Shown here piece by piece: positions 1 through 12,000 of a DNA stretch of 64,000 nucleotides. The stretch spans positions 3,607,001 to 3,671,000 of the forward strand of contig NZ_CP076668.1 in the NCBI RefSeq assembly GCF_018968705.1, given 5' to 3'. A model generated the notes under the pieces. It was not told where the DNA came from, searched no databases, and saw only the letters and a list, made by a program, of their open reading frames with translations. Position 1 is the first letter of the stretch. The number at the start of each line of letters is the position of its first letter. The stretch is from Pseudomonas lijiangensis. Its GTDB lineage: Bacteria; Pseudomonadota; Gammaproteobacteria; Pseudomonadales; Pseudomonadaceae. The translations under genes and the position numbers were made by a program.

Positions 1-1187
1 TTCCGGCCCTGGGTCTGGTGGTTATAGGCAACCTGAAACAACGGGCTGCGACTCAGATCGCGCTCCGGCTGCAAGGCTTCCACCAGTTGCTCGAAAGGCA
101 GGTCCTGATGAGCCTGAGCCTGCAAGGCGGTCTGCTTGACCTGTTGCAACAGTTGGGCAACCGTCGTCTGCGAATCGAACCCGGCCTTGAGCACCTGAGT
201 GTTGACGAAGAAGCCGATCAGGCCCTCGGTTTCGGCGCGGTTGCGGTTGGCAATCGGCACGCCGACACGCACATCGTTTTGGCCGGTATAGCGATGCAAC
301 AGGGTCTGGAACGAAGCCAGCAACAACATGAACAGGGTCACGCCCTGTTGCCGCGCCACGTCCTTCAAGCGGCACAGCAGTGCGCCATCCAGTTCGACAT
401 TGATGCGCGCCCCGCCGTTACCACGCACGGCCGGACGTGAACGATCGGTGGGCAGTTCAAGCACCGGCTGCTGGTCGCCCAACTGGTTTTTCCAGTAAGT
501 CAGCTGGCGCTCCTGCTCACCCATTTCCAGCCAGTTGCGCTGCCACAAGGCGTAATCGGCATACTGGATCGGCAGCGCTGCCAGTTGCGGCTCGCGTCCC
601 TGGCTGCAGGCTTCGTAAAGGCGCAGCAACTCATCGACCATGATCGGCATCGACCAGCCATCGGAGACGATATGGTGCTGGGTCAGAACCAGCACATGTT
701 CGTCATCCCCAAGGCTCAGGAGCCTGACCCGCAACAGCGGACCGTTCTGCAGATCGAAGGGCCGTTGCACTTCCTGTTCGACGTAAGTCTCGACCGTTTC
801 ACCGGCCTGCAGACGATCCACATTCAGAGCGAAAGGGCCAGCCGGATGCACCACTTGCAGGGCGTCGTCGCCTTGCTGCTCGAAGGTCGTGCGCAGGGTT
901 TCGTGACGGGCGATCAGGTGTTCGAAACTGCGGCGCAGCGCTTCGACATTCAGGCTGCCGTGCAGGCGCAGAGCCAGGGGGATGTTGTAGGTGGCGCTTT
1001 GAGGGTCAAGCTGCCAGATGATCCATTGCCGCTGCTGGGCAAAAGAGAGTGCAGAAGGTTCCTGCGACTCTCTCTTGAAGATTGGCGTGACGGCGTAGAG
1101 ATTCACCCCCTGTCGCTTCAGCAGTACCGCCAGCGCCTTGCGTTCACGGGCGGACAGCGATTTAACGGACTCAAGCAACTCTTGCAC
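1..1187 (-). CDS. Pyoverdine peptide synthetase, N-terminal condensation domain (partial, runs off left edge)
   Basis: Open reading frame on the minus strand that continues past base 1. I chose the GTG at 1187-1185 because AGGAGA at 1200-1195 gives a 7-base spacing, and the preceding gene ends only 14 bases upstream. The roughly 395 visible residues form a complete-looking LCL-type condensation domain, with SFAQQR near the start, HHIVSDGWS (the HHxxxDG catalytic motif), then the VGVPIANRNRAETEGLIGFF and HQDLPFEQLVEAL regions. It follows a synthetase ending in a Thr module and probably continues the pyoverdine peptide. The adenylation domain that would reveal its substrate lies outside the window. 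By analogy with the P. syringae siderophore I would expect Thr, but this is inference. Confidence 0.9.
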   Translation of the reverse strand, partial: MQELLESVKSLSARERKALAVLLKRQGVNLYAVTPIFKRESQEPSALSFAQQRQWIIWQLDPQSATYNIPLALRLHGSLNVEALRRSFEHLIARHETLRTTFEQQGDDALQVVHPAGPFALNVDRLQAGETVETYVEQEVQRPFDLQNGPLLRVRLLSLGDDEHVLVLTQHHIVSDGWSMPIMVDELLRLYEACSQGREPQLAALPIQYADYALWQRNWLEMGEQERQLTYWKNQLGDQQPVLELPTDRSRPAVRGNGGARINVELDGALLCRLKDVARQQGVTLFMLLLASFQTLLHRYTGQNDVRVGVPIANRNRAETEGLIGFFVNTQVLKAGFDSQTTVAQLLQQVKQTALQAQAHQDLPFEQLVEALQPERDLSRSPLFQVAYNHQTQGR

Positions 1188-1201
1188 GGGGGTATCTCCT
1201 G

Positions 1202-4200
1202 CTAAGCGATCAAATTATCAATTTCCTCCGCTGATAAACGTTTGAGTGCCTCCAGTGATTTAGTCAATTCGTCCTGTGCATGGTCACTTTTGCCATTTTT
1301 TTGCTCGATCACGGCAACCAGACCCGCCACGCAAGGTTGTTCGAACAACTCTTTCAACGAAACCTCGTGCTGCAATTGCTCGCGCACACGCACCAGCATC
1401 TGCACCGCCACCAGCGAGTGACCGCCCAGTTCGAAGAAGTTGTCGTTCAAACCCACCCGCTCGACTTTCAGCACGTCCGCCCAGATGGCTGCCAGTTGTT
1501 GCTCCAGCTCGCTTTGCGGCGCCACATAGCTGTTCTGCAACTGGCTGGTATCTGGCTTGGGCAAGGCCTTGCGGTCCAGCTTGCCGTTGCCGGTCAATGG
1601 CATGGCGTCCAGCACCACGAAATGGGTCGGCACCATGTAATCCGGCAGATGGGCCTTGAGTTCGGCTTTCAGTTGTTCGCGCAGGACCTGATGATCGATT
1701 CCTGAATCCTGAGGCACCAGATACGCCGCCAGTTGCCCGTCCAGCGCCAGCACGATGACTTCCCGGACGCTGGCCTGGGCCTGCAAGCGCGCCTCGATTT
1801 CACCCAGCTCGATACGGAAACCGCGGATCTTCACCTGATGGTCGATACGTCCGGCGTATTCGATCACGCCTTCAGAACGGTAACGGGCCAGATCGCCCGT
1901 GCGATACAGGCGACCGCCATCCTGAGAGAACGGGTCCGGCACAAAGCGCTCGGCGGTAAGCGCTGCACGGTTGTGATATCCCCGCGCCAGACCGGCATTA
2001 CCGATATGCAATTCGCCGCTGCAACCCAGGGCCACCGGGTTGAAATCGGCATCCAGCACGTACCAGGACAGATCGGGAATCGCCTCGCCAATGGGGCTGG
2101 CGGCACTCAGGGTGTCGGCCTGGGTAATCGGGCGATAGGTGACATGCACGGTGGTTTCGGTGATGCCGTACATATTGATCAATTGCGGGCTCTGGTCGCC
2201 AAAGCGCTCGAACCATGGGCTCAGGCTGGTAACGTCCAGTGCCTCGCCGCCAAAGATTACCGAACGTAGCGCCAGCGCTTTTGAGCTGTCGCAAGCCACC
2301 CGCATCAGTTGCTTGAACGCCGACGGTGTCTGGTTCAATACCGTGACCTGTTCCTGCACCAATAAGGCATGGAAATCTTCCGGCGAGCGGCTGACATCAC
2401 GAGGCACGATGACCAAGCGTCCGCCGTGCAGCAGCGCACCGAAAATCTCCCACACCGAGAAATCGAAAGCGTAGGAATGGAACAGGGTCCAGACATCGCG
2501 CTCATCGAACGTGAACCAGTCATCGGTGGCCGCAAACAGGCGCATCAGGTTGTGATGGGGCAGCAGCGTGCCCTTCGGCTTGCCGGTGGAACCCGAGGTG
2601 TAGATCACGTAGGCCAGGTTATCCGGCGAGCTCAGGTTGAGCGGATTGCTCTCGGAATAACCTTCCAGCGCATCGCTCAGCGACAGGGTTTTCACTTGCG
2701 GTGGCAGCGGCAGGCTGGCCAGTAAGTGGTCCTGGGTCAGCAGCAAGGTAATGCCGCTATCGTCCATCAGGTAGTTCAGGCGTTCCTGCGGGGAATCCGG
2801 GTCCAGCGGCACGTAGGCACCACCGGCCTTGAGGATCGCCAGCAAGCCGACAATCATTTCCAGACTGCGCTCCACCGCCAGTCCGACACGCACTTCCGGC
2901 CCAACGCCCTGCTCCCGCAGCTTGTGGGCCAGACGGTTGGCGCGACGGTTCAGGGCTTCGTAAGTCAGGGTTTGATCGCCCATGCTCAGGGCAATGGCCT
3001 GAGGTACGCGAGCGGCCTGGGTTTCGATCAGTTGATGGGCGCATTTTGCGCTTGGCCATGCCTGCACGGCTTGCGTCCAGCCAGTCGGCAATGCCAGTTC
3101 ACCCAAGGAGGCTGACGGCGCAGCGCTCAGGGTTTGCAGCAAGTGGTCGAAATGGCCGGCCAGTTGCGCCACGGTTTCGGCAGCAAAGTGCTTGCGGTCA
3201 TAGCTGAAACGCACCGACAGCACGTCGCCCGCTTCGACAACCAGAGTCAGCGGGTAATGCGCCTGCTCCTGATTGTGCAGGCCGCTGAAAGCCAGGCCTG
3301 CCGGAGCCTGTTGCAAGGCTTCGGATACCGGGTAGTTCTCGAACACCAGAATGTTGTCGAACAGCGCCTCGCCACCGCTGGCCGCCAGACGCTGGATATC
3401 GTACAGCGGCGTATGCTCGTACTCGCGCAGGGCAATGTTTTTGGACTGCACCTGTTGCACCCACTCGGCCACCGATTGCTCGGGACGCGGACTGGCGATC
3501 ACCGGCAAGGTGTTGATGAACAGCCCAAGCTGCTCTTCGACACCCGGCAAGTCTGCCGGACGCCCGGCCACTGTTGCGCCGAAGGTGACGCTGGATTGCC
3601 CGGTATAACGCTGCAACAGCAGTAACCAGGCCGATTGCACCAGGGTGTTGAGGGTCACACGCTGCTCGCGGGCAAAATCACTCAAGCGTTGAGTGCCTGC
3701 TGCGTCTATCAGGTGGAAGTAATCCCCATAACCCTGCCCGCCTGCACTGGCTTTGAGCGCCTGAACCAGTCGGGTAGGCTCATCCAGCTCTGCCACCTGT
3801 TCAGTCCAGAAGCGCTCGCTGGCCTGGGCATCCTGGCGTTGCAGCCATTCGATGTAATCGCGATAACGGCTGCCCTGCTGTGGCAGTGGCTGGCCGCTGT
3901 AGCGTTGCAGCACTTCGCCCAGCAGTCGCGAGCTGCTCCAGCCGTCCATAAGGATGTGATGGCTGGTGTAGATCAGGTGATGGCTATTGTCCGCCGTGCG
4001 CAGCAGCGCCAGACGCAGCAGTGGCCCCTGGGTCAGGTCGAAACCCTTTTGCCGGTCGGCCTGCGCCCAGTCATCCAGCCACGCCGCCTGCTGATGGCGG
4101 GCATCCAGCTCGACAAAGGGCACGACAGCCTGGCGCTGCACCACTTGCAGCGAGTGTTCCAGGTGGCTGACAAAGGCACTGCGCAGCACTTCATGGGCAT

Positions 4201-7200
4201 CCACCGAAGCCTGCCATGCAGCCTTGAAGCGTTCGACATCCAGCCCCGCCACATCGACGCGCAACTGGTTGATGTAATTGCCCGCTTCCTGCTCGAAAAG
4301 GCTATGGAACAACATGCCCTGCTGCATCGGCGCCAGGGGATAGATATCGTCGATATTCCCCGCAGCAATCGGCAAACGGCCCAGTTGCGCCTGAGTGAGG
4401 GTAGTTAGCGGGAAGTCCGATGGCGTGACGCCCTGCTGGCCATCGAGGCAATGCTCGATCACCGCTGTCAGCGCCTGCTCGTACTGACGCGCCAGCGCCT
4501 CGATGGTCGAAGCCTGATAGACCTCGCCACTGAACGCCCAGTCCAGTTGCAACTGGCCGTCGAACACCTGACCGTTGATGCTCAGTCCGTTGCCCAATGG
4601 TCCGTCTTGACTCAAGGCATGACCGCAGCTATCCCCGCTCGGCACGAACAGCGCGCCGTCACGCTCGTTGAAGCTGCCGTCGAATTGTCCCAGGTAGTTG
4701 AAGGTGACCTGCGCCTGAGGCAAGGCCGCCAGCTCGCGACCAAAACCGGCATCGCCCAGGTAACGCAACACGCCATAGCCGACGCCTTTGTTCGGCACAG
4801 CCCGCAGTTGCTCCTTGATGCCGCAGATGCTTGCACCCAGCTCGGCTTGCGGTGTCACCCTGACCGGAAACAGGCTGCTGAACCAGCCGACCGTGCGGCT
4901 CAGGTCCATGTCGTCGAACAAGTCTTCACGGCCATGGCCTTCCAGCTGGATCAGCACCGAAGGCTGCCGGCTCCACTGGCACAACACCTGCGCCAGCGCG
5001 GTCAGCAACAGGTCGTTGACCTGAGTCCGGTAAGCCGCTGGTGCCACCTTGAGCAGCTTGTGGGTCAGGTCCTTGCTCAGCCAGGACGAAGCATGGGCGA
5101 CATCGCGGTTGCGTTGCGTGCCGTGCGGATTGTCACAAGGCAACGGCTGGATATCGCCGCTGATGGTTTGCAGCCAGTAATCACGCTCGGCAGCCAGGGT
5201 TTCGCTGGCGGCATAACGATGCAGTTGCTCGGCCCAGGTTTTGAGGGAAGTGGTCTTGGCGGGCAATGCCAATGCCTTGCCGGTGTTCAGGGCGACGTAA
5301 GCCTGTTGCAGATCTTCCAGCAACACTCGCCACGACACGCCGTCCACCACCAGGTGATGGATCACCAGCAGCAGACGCTGCTCACCTTGCGGCAAGCTCA
5401 CCAGCACCGCACGCAGCAGCGGACCGTTTTTCAGGTCCAGGCTGCGCTGGGCTTCGTCGGCCAGTTCGGTCAGGCGCGAGATATCGTCCAGCTCATGCAC
5501 CCACAGCAGGTCGCGGGTGGACAGCGGCCCGAAGGTCGCCTGCCACTGGCCGTCCTGTTGGGCAAAGCCCAGGCGCAGAGCGTCATGCTGTTCGATCAAA
5601 GCCTGCAAGGCTGCCAGCAGATGACTGGCTTCCAGCGGGCTATTGGGCTTGAGCATCACTGACTGGTTCCAGTGGTGGCGCTCGGGAATGTTCATCTCGA
5701 AGAAGCGCGCCTGAATCGGCAGCAACGGCAAGTTGCCGCTTACCTGCTCAACGACTGCTGCGGGCTTCTTCTGAATCAGTTTGGCCACCGTCGCCAACTG
5801 GGCGATGGTCTGTTTCTCGAACAGTTGCTTGGGGCTCAGCTTGAGGCCCTGACGCTTGGCCCGGGCGATGATTTGCAAGCTGAGGATCGAGTCGCCACCC
5901 AATTCGAAGAAGTTATCGGTGGTGCCGACTTTCTCCAGCTTGAGCACATCGGCCCACACAGCGGCGAGCTTTTCCTCGATCTCGCCCACGGGTGCTGTGT
6001 AACGCTGTTTGACCACGCCCGGCTTGGGCAAGGCGCGCTTGTCCAGCTTGCCATTGGCGGTCAGCGGCAGACGCTCCAGCACCACGAACTGCGCAGGCAC
6101 CAGGTATTCCGGCAGGCTGGCGGTCAGTTGCTCGCGCAGGGTGTCGACCGAAAGCGTCTTGCCCGCCGCTGCCACGCAATACGCCACGAGTTGCAGACGG
6201 GATTCATCCCCCTCGACACCTTGCGCCATCACCGTGGCTTCGGCCACCGACTCGAAGCGCAGCAACACCCGCGCCACTTCGGCAGGCTCCACTCGATAGC
6301 CGCGCACTTTTACCTGATCATCACTGCGACCGATGAATTCCAGCAGCCCCTGACGGCTGCGGCGCACTCGGTCACCACTGCGATAGACCCGCTGCCCGTC
6401 CCCGGCAAAGGGGTCCGGCACAAAGCGTTCGGCCGTCAGGCCCGGCTGTCCGAGATAGCCCAGCGCCACGCTGTCGCCGCCGATATACAACTCACCCGCG
6501 ACCTGCTCGTCGCTCGGGTTCAGCACATCGTCCAGCACATAGGCATGAGCCCCCGGCAATGGCGTCCCCACCGGTACGGAACGGGACGGATCGATCACCT
6601 GGACTTCATGGGTCAGCACGCCCACCGTGGTTTCACTGGGGCCATAGTGGTTGATAAAGCGACAGCCCGGCTTGAGCTGACGAACCTGCTCGAACAAGGC
6701 TGGCGGACACGCCTCGCCACCGACAATCAGCGCATGCTGTGGCAGCACATCGGCGGGATTGGCAGCCTGTAACAGGGCCGTAAGATGACCGGGGACGATT
6801 TTCAGCACGCCGACGCGATGCTCGGCCATGTACTCGGCAAAGCCATCCGGATCGAAGCCCAGGGCTTCGGTCAACACATGCAAGGGACGCCCGGAACACA
6901 GGGCACCGAACAGCACGGTATGGCCCAGGTCGGCGGCGATGGTCGAAACCAGCGCCATGCTGGCGTCCAGTGCCAGTTCCAGACGCTCAAGCAGACCACG
7001 GACATAACTGGCCAGCGCGCCATGGCTGACCAGCACACCCTTGGGCTGGCCGGTGGAACCGGAGGTATGAATCACATAGGCCGGCGACTGCGCCGAAACC
7101 ACGATGCCAGGATGAGTGGCAGGCTGGTGCTGCCAGAGGCTCGGCACATAGGCCAGGCCCTGACAACCGGCCACTGCCAGCGAAGTCTGGCGCTGATCGC

Positions 7201-9016
7201 CTTCGGCACACAGCAGCACCCGGGCGCTGGCACCTTCAAGCATCTGTTGCAGACGCGCATCCGGCGCCTTGACGTCCAGCGGCATATAGACGCCGCCCGC
7301 CTTGAAGATCGCCAGCACCGCCGTGAGCCAGTCCAGGGAGCGTTCCATCAGCACCGCCACGGGCTGGCCTTCCCTCACACCCAGACTCACCAGATGATGG
7401 GCCAGACGATTGGCCGCCTGATCCAGCTCGGCGGTGGTCAGGGTGCGCTCAAGGCAACGGGCGGCCAAGGCATCAGGCTGTTTCTCGACCTGAGCCTGCC
7501 ACTGTTGCAGCACCTGCGCGGCAGGTTCACGGGCAACTTGCGGAGGCTGAACCGACAACGCGCCGAGGCTGAACAAGGGCGCCTCCGGAGCTGCGAGCAG
7601 GGTCTTGAACAGCTCAAGCAGCGCCGGAATGAAGCCCTCGACAGTCGAGCGTTTGTACAGGTCGCTGGCAAAGGTCATGTCGCCATGGATCAGCGTGCCG
7701 TCGTCAGTAATGTCCAGCGCCAGATCGAAATGCGCACCGTCCTTGTGGAACTCGTACTCGCTGACCTCCAGACCCGGCAGTCTGAGGGCCACTTTCTGCT
7801 TGAGCACCACGTTCTGGTTGAACTTGGCCTGGAAAAGCGGGTTGTGCCCCAGGCTGCGCTCCGGCGCCAGTTGATCCACCAGTTGCTCGAACGGCACATC
7901 CTGATGGGCCTGGGCACCAAAGGACGTTTCACGAATCCGGGCCAGCAGATCGAGATAGCTCAGACGCTCGTCCACTTCGCAGCGCAGCACCTGGGTGTTG
8001 ATGAAAAAGCCGATCAGGCCTTCGGTTTCAGCCCGGCCACGGTTGGCATTGGGCACGCCGATGCGGATATCCCGCTGCCCGGCCTTGCGGGACAGGAACA
8101 GGGAAAAACCGGCCAGCACCAGCATGAACAGGCTCATGCCCTGACTGCGGGCAAAGGCATTCAGTTGTCGGGACAGATCGAGGCCGAAGTCGAACTTCAG
8201 GCGCTCGCCCTGAAAGCTCTGGGTCGCCGGACGCTGAAAGTCATGGGCGGCATCCAGCAGAGGCTGCTCGTCGCCCAGTTGCTGACGCCAGTAATCGAGT
8301 TGCCGCTCGCCCTCGCCGGCTTCCAGCCACTTGCGCTGCCAGATCGCATAATCGGCGTACTGCAAAGGCAACTCCGGCAGCACCGGCTCGCGACACTCGC
8401 TGTAAGCCTGATAGCAGTGCACGAATTCCTGAATCATCACATCCATGGACCAGCCATCGGAGACGATGTGATGCATGCTCACCACCAGCACATGTTCATC
8501 GTCAGCCAGGCGATACAGGCTGGCACGCAACAGCGGGCCTTTCTGCAGATCGAACGGCTGGCGAGTGCTCTGCTCGACCTGCTGAGCCAGCTCGACCTCG
8601 CGAACATCCACCGACAACGCCGACAGATCGACACGTTCCAGCGCCACACTCTGATTGCTGAGGATCACTTGCCGCGGCTGGTCGCCTTCGGTGTGGAAGA
8701 CCGTGCGCAATACCTCATGACGCTCGATCAGATGATCGAACGAACACAGCAGCGCCGACTCATTCAGCTGACCGCGCAGACGCAGGCCGGTGGTCATCTT
8801 GTAGGCATCGCTCAGCGGGTCGAGCTGCCAGAGAAACAGCAGGCGCTGCTGCGCGAAAGACAACGGGATCTCGTCGAAATCATGGCGGCTGACCGGCACC
8901 GGCAACAGGCTGAAGTCCTTGCCTTCCTGGCGCAGTCTGGCGAGGAACTGTTGACGCTGTTCCAGGGGCAGCCCGACAAAGCGTTTAGCGATACGTGCAG
9001 CAGTAGTCCCGGTCAT
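1202..9016 (-). CDS. Two-module pyoverdine NRPS, C-A(Asp)-T-E-C-A(Thr)-T
   Basis: This 2604-residue synthetase has condensation (about 45-490, HHIVSDGWS), adenylation, carrier (GGDS near 1040), epimerisation (about 1080-1530, [10 protein letters not shown]), a second condensation of the DCL type (DDIYPLAPMQQG near 1555, HHILMDGW), a second adenylation and a carrier (GGHS near 2530). Reading pocket residues by hand against the GrsA alignment gives DLTKIGHV for the first adenylation domain, which matches Asp, and DFWNIGMV for the second, the standard Thr code. The epimerisation domain implies D-Asp, the likely target of the hydroxylase gene at 21808. The start overlaps the stop of the upstream Lys synthetase by ATGA. 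There is no thioesterase, so the chain passes to the next protein. I leave the symbol blank because pvdI/pvdJ naming differs between species. Confidence 0.95.
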   Translation of the reverse strand: MTGTTAARIAKRFVGLPLEQRQQFLARLRQEGKDFSLLPVPVSRHDFDEIPLSFAQQRLLFLWQLDPLSDAYKMTTGLRLRGQLNESALLCSFDHLIERHEVLRTVFHTEGDQPRQVILSNQSVALERVDLSALSVDVREVELAQQVEQSTRQPFDLQKGPLLRASLYRLADDEHVLVVSMHHIVSDGWSMDVMIQEFVHCYQAYSECREPVLPELPLQYADYAIWQRKWLEAGEGERQLDYWRQQLGDEQPLLDAAHDFQRPATQSFQGERLKFDFGLDLSRQLNAFARSQGMSLFMLVLAGFSLFLSRKAGQRDIRIGVPNANRGRAETEGLIGFFINTQVLRCEVDERLSYLDLLARIRETSFGAQAHQDVPFEQLVDQLAPERSLGHNPLFQAKFNQNVVLKQKVALRLPGLEVSEYEFHKDGAHFDLALDITDDGTLIHGDMTFASDLYKRSTVEGFIPALLELFKTLLAAPEAPLFSLGALSVQPPQVAREPAAQVLQQWQAQVEKQPDALAARCLERTLTTAELDQAANRLAHHLVSLGVREGQPVAVLMERSLDWLTAVLAIFKAGGVYMPLDVKAPDARLQQMLEGASARVLLCAEGDQRQTSLAVAGCQGLAYVPSLWQHQPATHPGIVVSAQSPAYVIHTSGSTGQPKGVLVSHGALASYVRGLLERLELALDASMALVSTIAADLGHTVLFGALCSGRPLHVLTEALGFDPDGFAEYMAEHRVGVLKIVPGHLTALLQAANPADVLPQHALIVGGEACPPALFEQVRQLKPGCRFINHYGPSETTVGVLTHEVQVIDPSRSVPVGTPLPGAHAYVLDDVLNPSDEQVAGELYIGGDSVALGYLGQPGLTAERFVPDPFAGDGQRVYRSGDRVRRSRQGLLEFIGRSDDQVKVRGYRVEPAEVARVLLRFESVAEATVMAQGVEGDESRLQLVAYCVAAAGKTLSVDTLREQLTASLPEYLVPAQFVVLERLPLTANGKLDKRALPKPGVVKQRYTAPVGEIEEKLAAVWADVLKLEKVGTTDNFFELGGDSILSLQIIARAKRQGLKLSPKQLFEKQTIAQLATVAKLIQKKPAAVVEQVSGNLPLLPIQARFFEMNIPERHHWNQSVMLKPNSPLEASHLLAALQALIEQHDALRLGFAQQDGQWQATFGPLSTRDLLWVHELDDISRLTELADEAQRSLDLKNGPLLRAVLVSLPQGEQRLLLVIHHLVVDGVSWRVLLEDLQQAYVALNTGKALALPAKTTSLKTWAEQLHRYAASETLAAERDYWLQTISGDIQPLPCDNPHGTQRNRDVAHASSWLSKDLTHKLLKVAPAAYRTQVNDLLLTALAQVLCQWSRQPSVLIQLEGHGREDLFDDMDLSRTVGWFSSLFPVRVTPQAELGASICGIKEQLRAVPNKGVGYGVLRYLGDAGFGRELAALPQAQVTFNYLGQFDGSFNERDGALFVPSGDSCGHALSQDGPLGNGLSINGQVFDGQLQLDWAFSGEVYQASTIEALARQYEQALTAVIEHCLDGQQGVTPSDFPLTTLTQAQLGRLPIAAGNIDDIYPLAPMQQGMLFHSLFEQEAGNYINQLRVDVAGLDVERFKAAWQASVDAHEVLRSAFVSHLEHSLQVVQRQAVVPFVELDARHQQAAWLDDWAQADRQKGFDLTQGPLLRLALLRTADNSHHLIYTSHHILMDGWSSSRLLGEVLQRYSGQPLPQQGSRYRDYIEWLQRQDAQASERFWTEQVAELDEPTRLVQALKASAGGQGYGDYFHLIDAAGTQRLSDFAREQRVTLNTLVQSAWLLLLQRYTGQSSVTFGATVAGRPADLPGVEEQLGLFINTLPVIASPRPEQSVAEWVQQVQSKNIALREYEHTPLYDIQRLAASGGEALFDNILVFENYPVSEALQQAPAGLAFSGLHNQEQAHYPLTLVVEAGDVLSVRFSYDRKHFAAETVAQLAGHFDHLLQTLSAAPSASLGELALPTGWTQAVQAWPSAKCAHQLIETQAARVPQAIALSMGDQTLTYEALNRRANRLAHKLREQGVGPEVRVGLAVERSLEMIVGLLAILKAGGAYVPLDPDSPQERLNYLMDDSGITLLLTQDHLLASLPLPPQVKTLSLSDALEGYSESNPLNLSSPDNLAYVIYTSGSTGKPKGTLLPHHNLMRLFAATDDWFTFDERDVWTLFHSYAFDFSVWEIFGALLHGGRLVIVPRDVSRSPEDFHALLVQEQVTVLNQTPSAFKQLMRVACDSSKALALRSVIFGGEALDVTSLSPWFERFGDQSPQLINMYGITETTVHVTYRPITQADTLSAASPIGEAIPDLSWYVLDADFNPVALGCSGELHIGNAGLARGYHNRAALTAERFVPDPFSQDGGRLYRTGDLARYRSEGVIEYAGRIDHQVKIRGFRIELGEIEARLQAQASVREVIVLALDGQLAAYLVPQDSGIDHQVLREQLKAELKAHLPDYMVPTHFVVLDAMPLTGNGKLDRKALPKPDTSQLQNSYVAPQSELEQQLAAIWADVLKVERVGLNDNFFELGGHSLVAVQMLVRVREQLQHEVSLKELFEQPCVAGLVAVIEQKNGKSDHAQDELTKSLEALKRLSAEEIDNLIA

Positions 9017-12000
9017 GCGCCAAATTCCTCCAGTGAATCCATGAACTGGTCCATGTCGCTCCAGTCGTTGTCAGCCGTGTCATCGGTGAGCAGCGCCACT
9101 TCGGCGGCCAGATCGCTCAGCACAGGTTTCTCGAACAGGGTGCGCAGCGGCAGGCTGACGCCCAGTTGCGTCTTGATCCGGGCAATCACTTGCGCGGCGA
9201 GCAGGGAATGACCGCCCAGTTCGAAGAACTGGTCATCCAGGCCCACCTGCGGCACATGCAGCACTTCCACCCAGATGGCGGCCAGGCAGATCTGCAACTC
9301 GGTTTGCGGTGCGCGATACGTGGCTTGCAACTGGCTCGGGTCGGGAACCGGCAAGGCCTTGCGGTCGAGTTTGCCGCTGGGGGTCAGGGGCAGGTTCGGC
9401 AAGAGCAGCAGATGGGTGGGCACCATGTAGTCCGGCAGGCTGGCTTGCAGCTGGGACTTGATGCCCTGGCGCAACGCCGCCTGTTCGGCATCGCCGGTGG
9501 CCGCGATTTCAGGCACCAGATAAGCCACCAGTTGCGTGCTACCCGCCAGTGGCAGCGCCAGAACCACCGCTTCGCGAATGCCGGTGCACTGTTGCAGGCG
9601 CGATTCGATTTCGCCCAGTTCGATCCGGAAGCCGCGGATCTTTACCTGATGATCGACACGACCGATGTACTCCAGTGCACCATCGGCTCCCAACCGCGCC
9701 CGGTCGCCGGTGCGATAAAGCCGTTCACCCGCCACGAACGGGTCGGCAATAAAACGCTCGGCGCTCAGCGCTGGCTGGCCGTGATAACCACGGGCCAGAC
9801 CCGGCCCACCGATATACAACTCACCCACTGCGCCCTGAGGCAGCAGGTTCAACTGGTCATCGAGCACGTACAGACGACGTCCCGCCAGTCCCCGGCCAAT
9901 GGGCACGCCGCGCCAGGACACGATCTGCGGCGTCAATGCGCTGCAATCATGAATACTCGACACCACCGTGGCCTCGGTCGGCCCGTAGGTGTTGAGCAGT
10001 CGCACATGGCCAAGCCCGGCCTGACGCCACAAGCGCAAGCCTTCCACCGCCATGGCTTCGCCGCCCACATGAATCTGACGCAACGCGCCATAGTGCTCGG
10101 GTGGCCGGGCAGCGTAATCCTGCACCAGGGTCAGCCAGTACGCGGCTGGCAGGTCCGCCAGGGTAATGCCGTGCTCGACAACCGCCCGATGGAAGGTGCC
10201 GCTGTCCCAGAGTCGATCATCGCGCAGCACCACACAGGCACCATGGCACAGCGGCGGATAGAACTGCTCCACAAAGCCATCGAAACTGTTGGTGGCGAAC
10301 TGCAGGACCCGATCACCTTCGCGCAAGTCGCTGTAGGTCGCGCCCAGGGTGACGAACTCGGCCAGTGCAGCATGACTGATGGCCACGCCCTTGGGGCGAC
10401 CGGTGGAACCGGAGGTGTAGATCACGTACGCCAGATTGGCCGGATCGACGTTGACATCCAGATCCTGTTCAGCGGCTTCGCCCTGCTCATCCAGCAGGTC
10501 CAGACACAGGCACTGGATATCCCCCAGCGACGGCAGATCGGGCAGCAGTTCGCTGCGGGTCAGCAGCAACTTGAGACCGCTGTCCTGCAGCACATGATTC
10601 AAGCGCTCGGCGGGAGTCTTCGGGTCCAGCGGCACATAGGCACCACCGGCCTTGAGCACCGCCAGCAAAGCCACGGCCATTTCCAGGGAACGCCCCAAGG
10701 CAATGCCCACCAGCACGTCGGGCCCCACGCCTTGCTCACGCAAGCGATGGGCCAGACGATTACTGAGTTGATTCAGTTGTTCGTAGCTCAGGCCTGGAGC
10801 CTGACTTTCACCCGCCATGACCAGCGCCTGCGCCTTTGGCGTACGCTTGACCTGCGCCTCGAACAACCGATGCGCGGGCGTGGCAGAACTGGCCCGTGGC
10901 GCGGCATCGACATCCATCAATTGCTGACGCTCGTCAGCCGCCAGCATCGACAATTCGCCCACCGACAGTTGCGGATCGGCACAGGCCGAAGCCAGCAGAT
11001 TGCGCCAGTGCCCGGCCAGACGGGCGATGGTCGCCTCGTCGAAAATATCGGTGGCGTAGGTAAAGGCGGCATTGAGCTGTTCGCCTTCCCCGCTGGTGGC
11101 CAGCATCAGATCGCTGGCGGCGGCATGGGCACGTCCGGCGGCAGCCTGTTGCTCAGCGGGCAGATTGGTGACCCGCAGGCCGCTTGCCAGTTGCTTGTCC
11201 AACAGATCGGCAACCACCGGCTGATGGTTGAACATGACCTGGAACAGCGGGTTGTGGCTCTGGCTGCGCTCGGGTTGCAAGGCATCGATCACCGCATCGA
11301 AGGGCAATTCCTGATGGGACTGCGCGCCCATCGCCGCCTGACGCACGGTCTGCAACAGATCGACGAACCGGGTCTGCGCCGTCACTTCACTGCGCAGTAC
11401 CTGGGTGTTGATAAAGCAGCCGATCAGGCCTTCGGTTTCACTGCGCGTGCGGTTGGCAATCAGCCCGCCGACGCGGATATCGGTCTGCCCGCTGTAGCGA
11501 TGCAACAGGCTCTTGAAGGAAGCAAGCAGCACCACGAACAAAGTGACGCCCTGACGCTGGGCCAGGGTTTTCAGGTCCCGCAGCAAAGCGGTGTCCAGGG
11601 AGATTTCCAGACGCGCGCCCTGATGAGTCGGCAAGGCCGGATGAGGTCGATCAGTGGGCAGTTCCAGCACCGGATGCTCTTCCCCCAGATGCCCGCGCCA
11701 GTAATCCAGTTGACGCTCCTGCTCCCCCGCCTCCAGCCAGCTGCGCTGCCACAACGCATAATCGCGGTACTGCACGGCCAGGGGATTGAGTTGCAAGGTC
11801 TTGCCTGCCACCAACGCGTCGTAGCCACGCAACCATTCATCGATCAGCACATTCATCGACCAGCCGTCGGTGATCATGTGGTGCAGGTTCAGCAGCAATA
11901 CATGTTCCTGCTCAGCGAGGCGCAACAGGCGAATGCTGAACAGCGGCCCCTTTTCCAGATCGAAAGACTGCCCGGCCTGAAGGGCCATTTCCCGATGCGC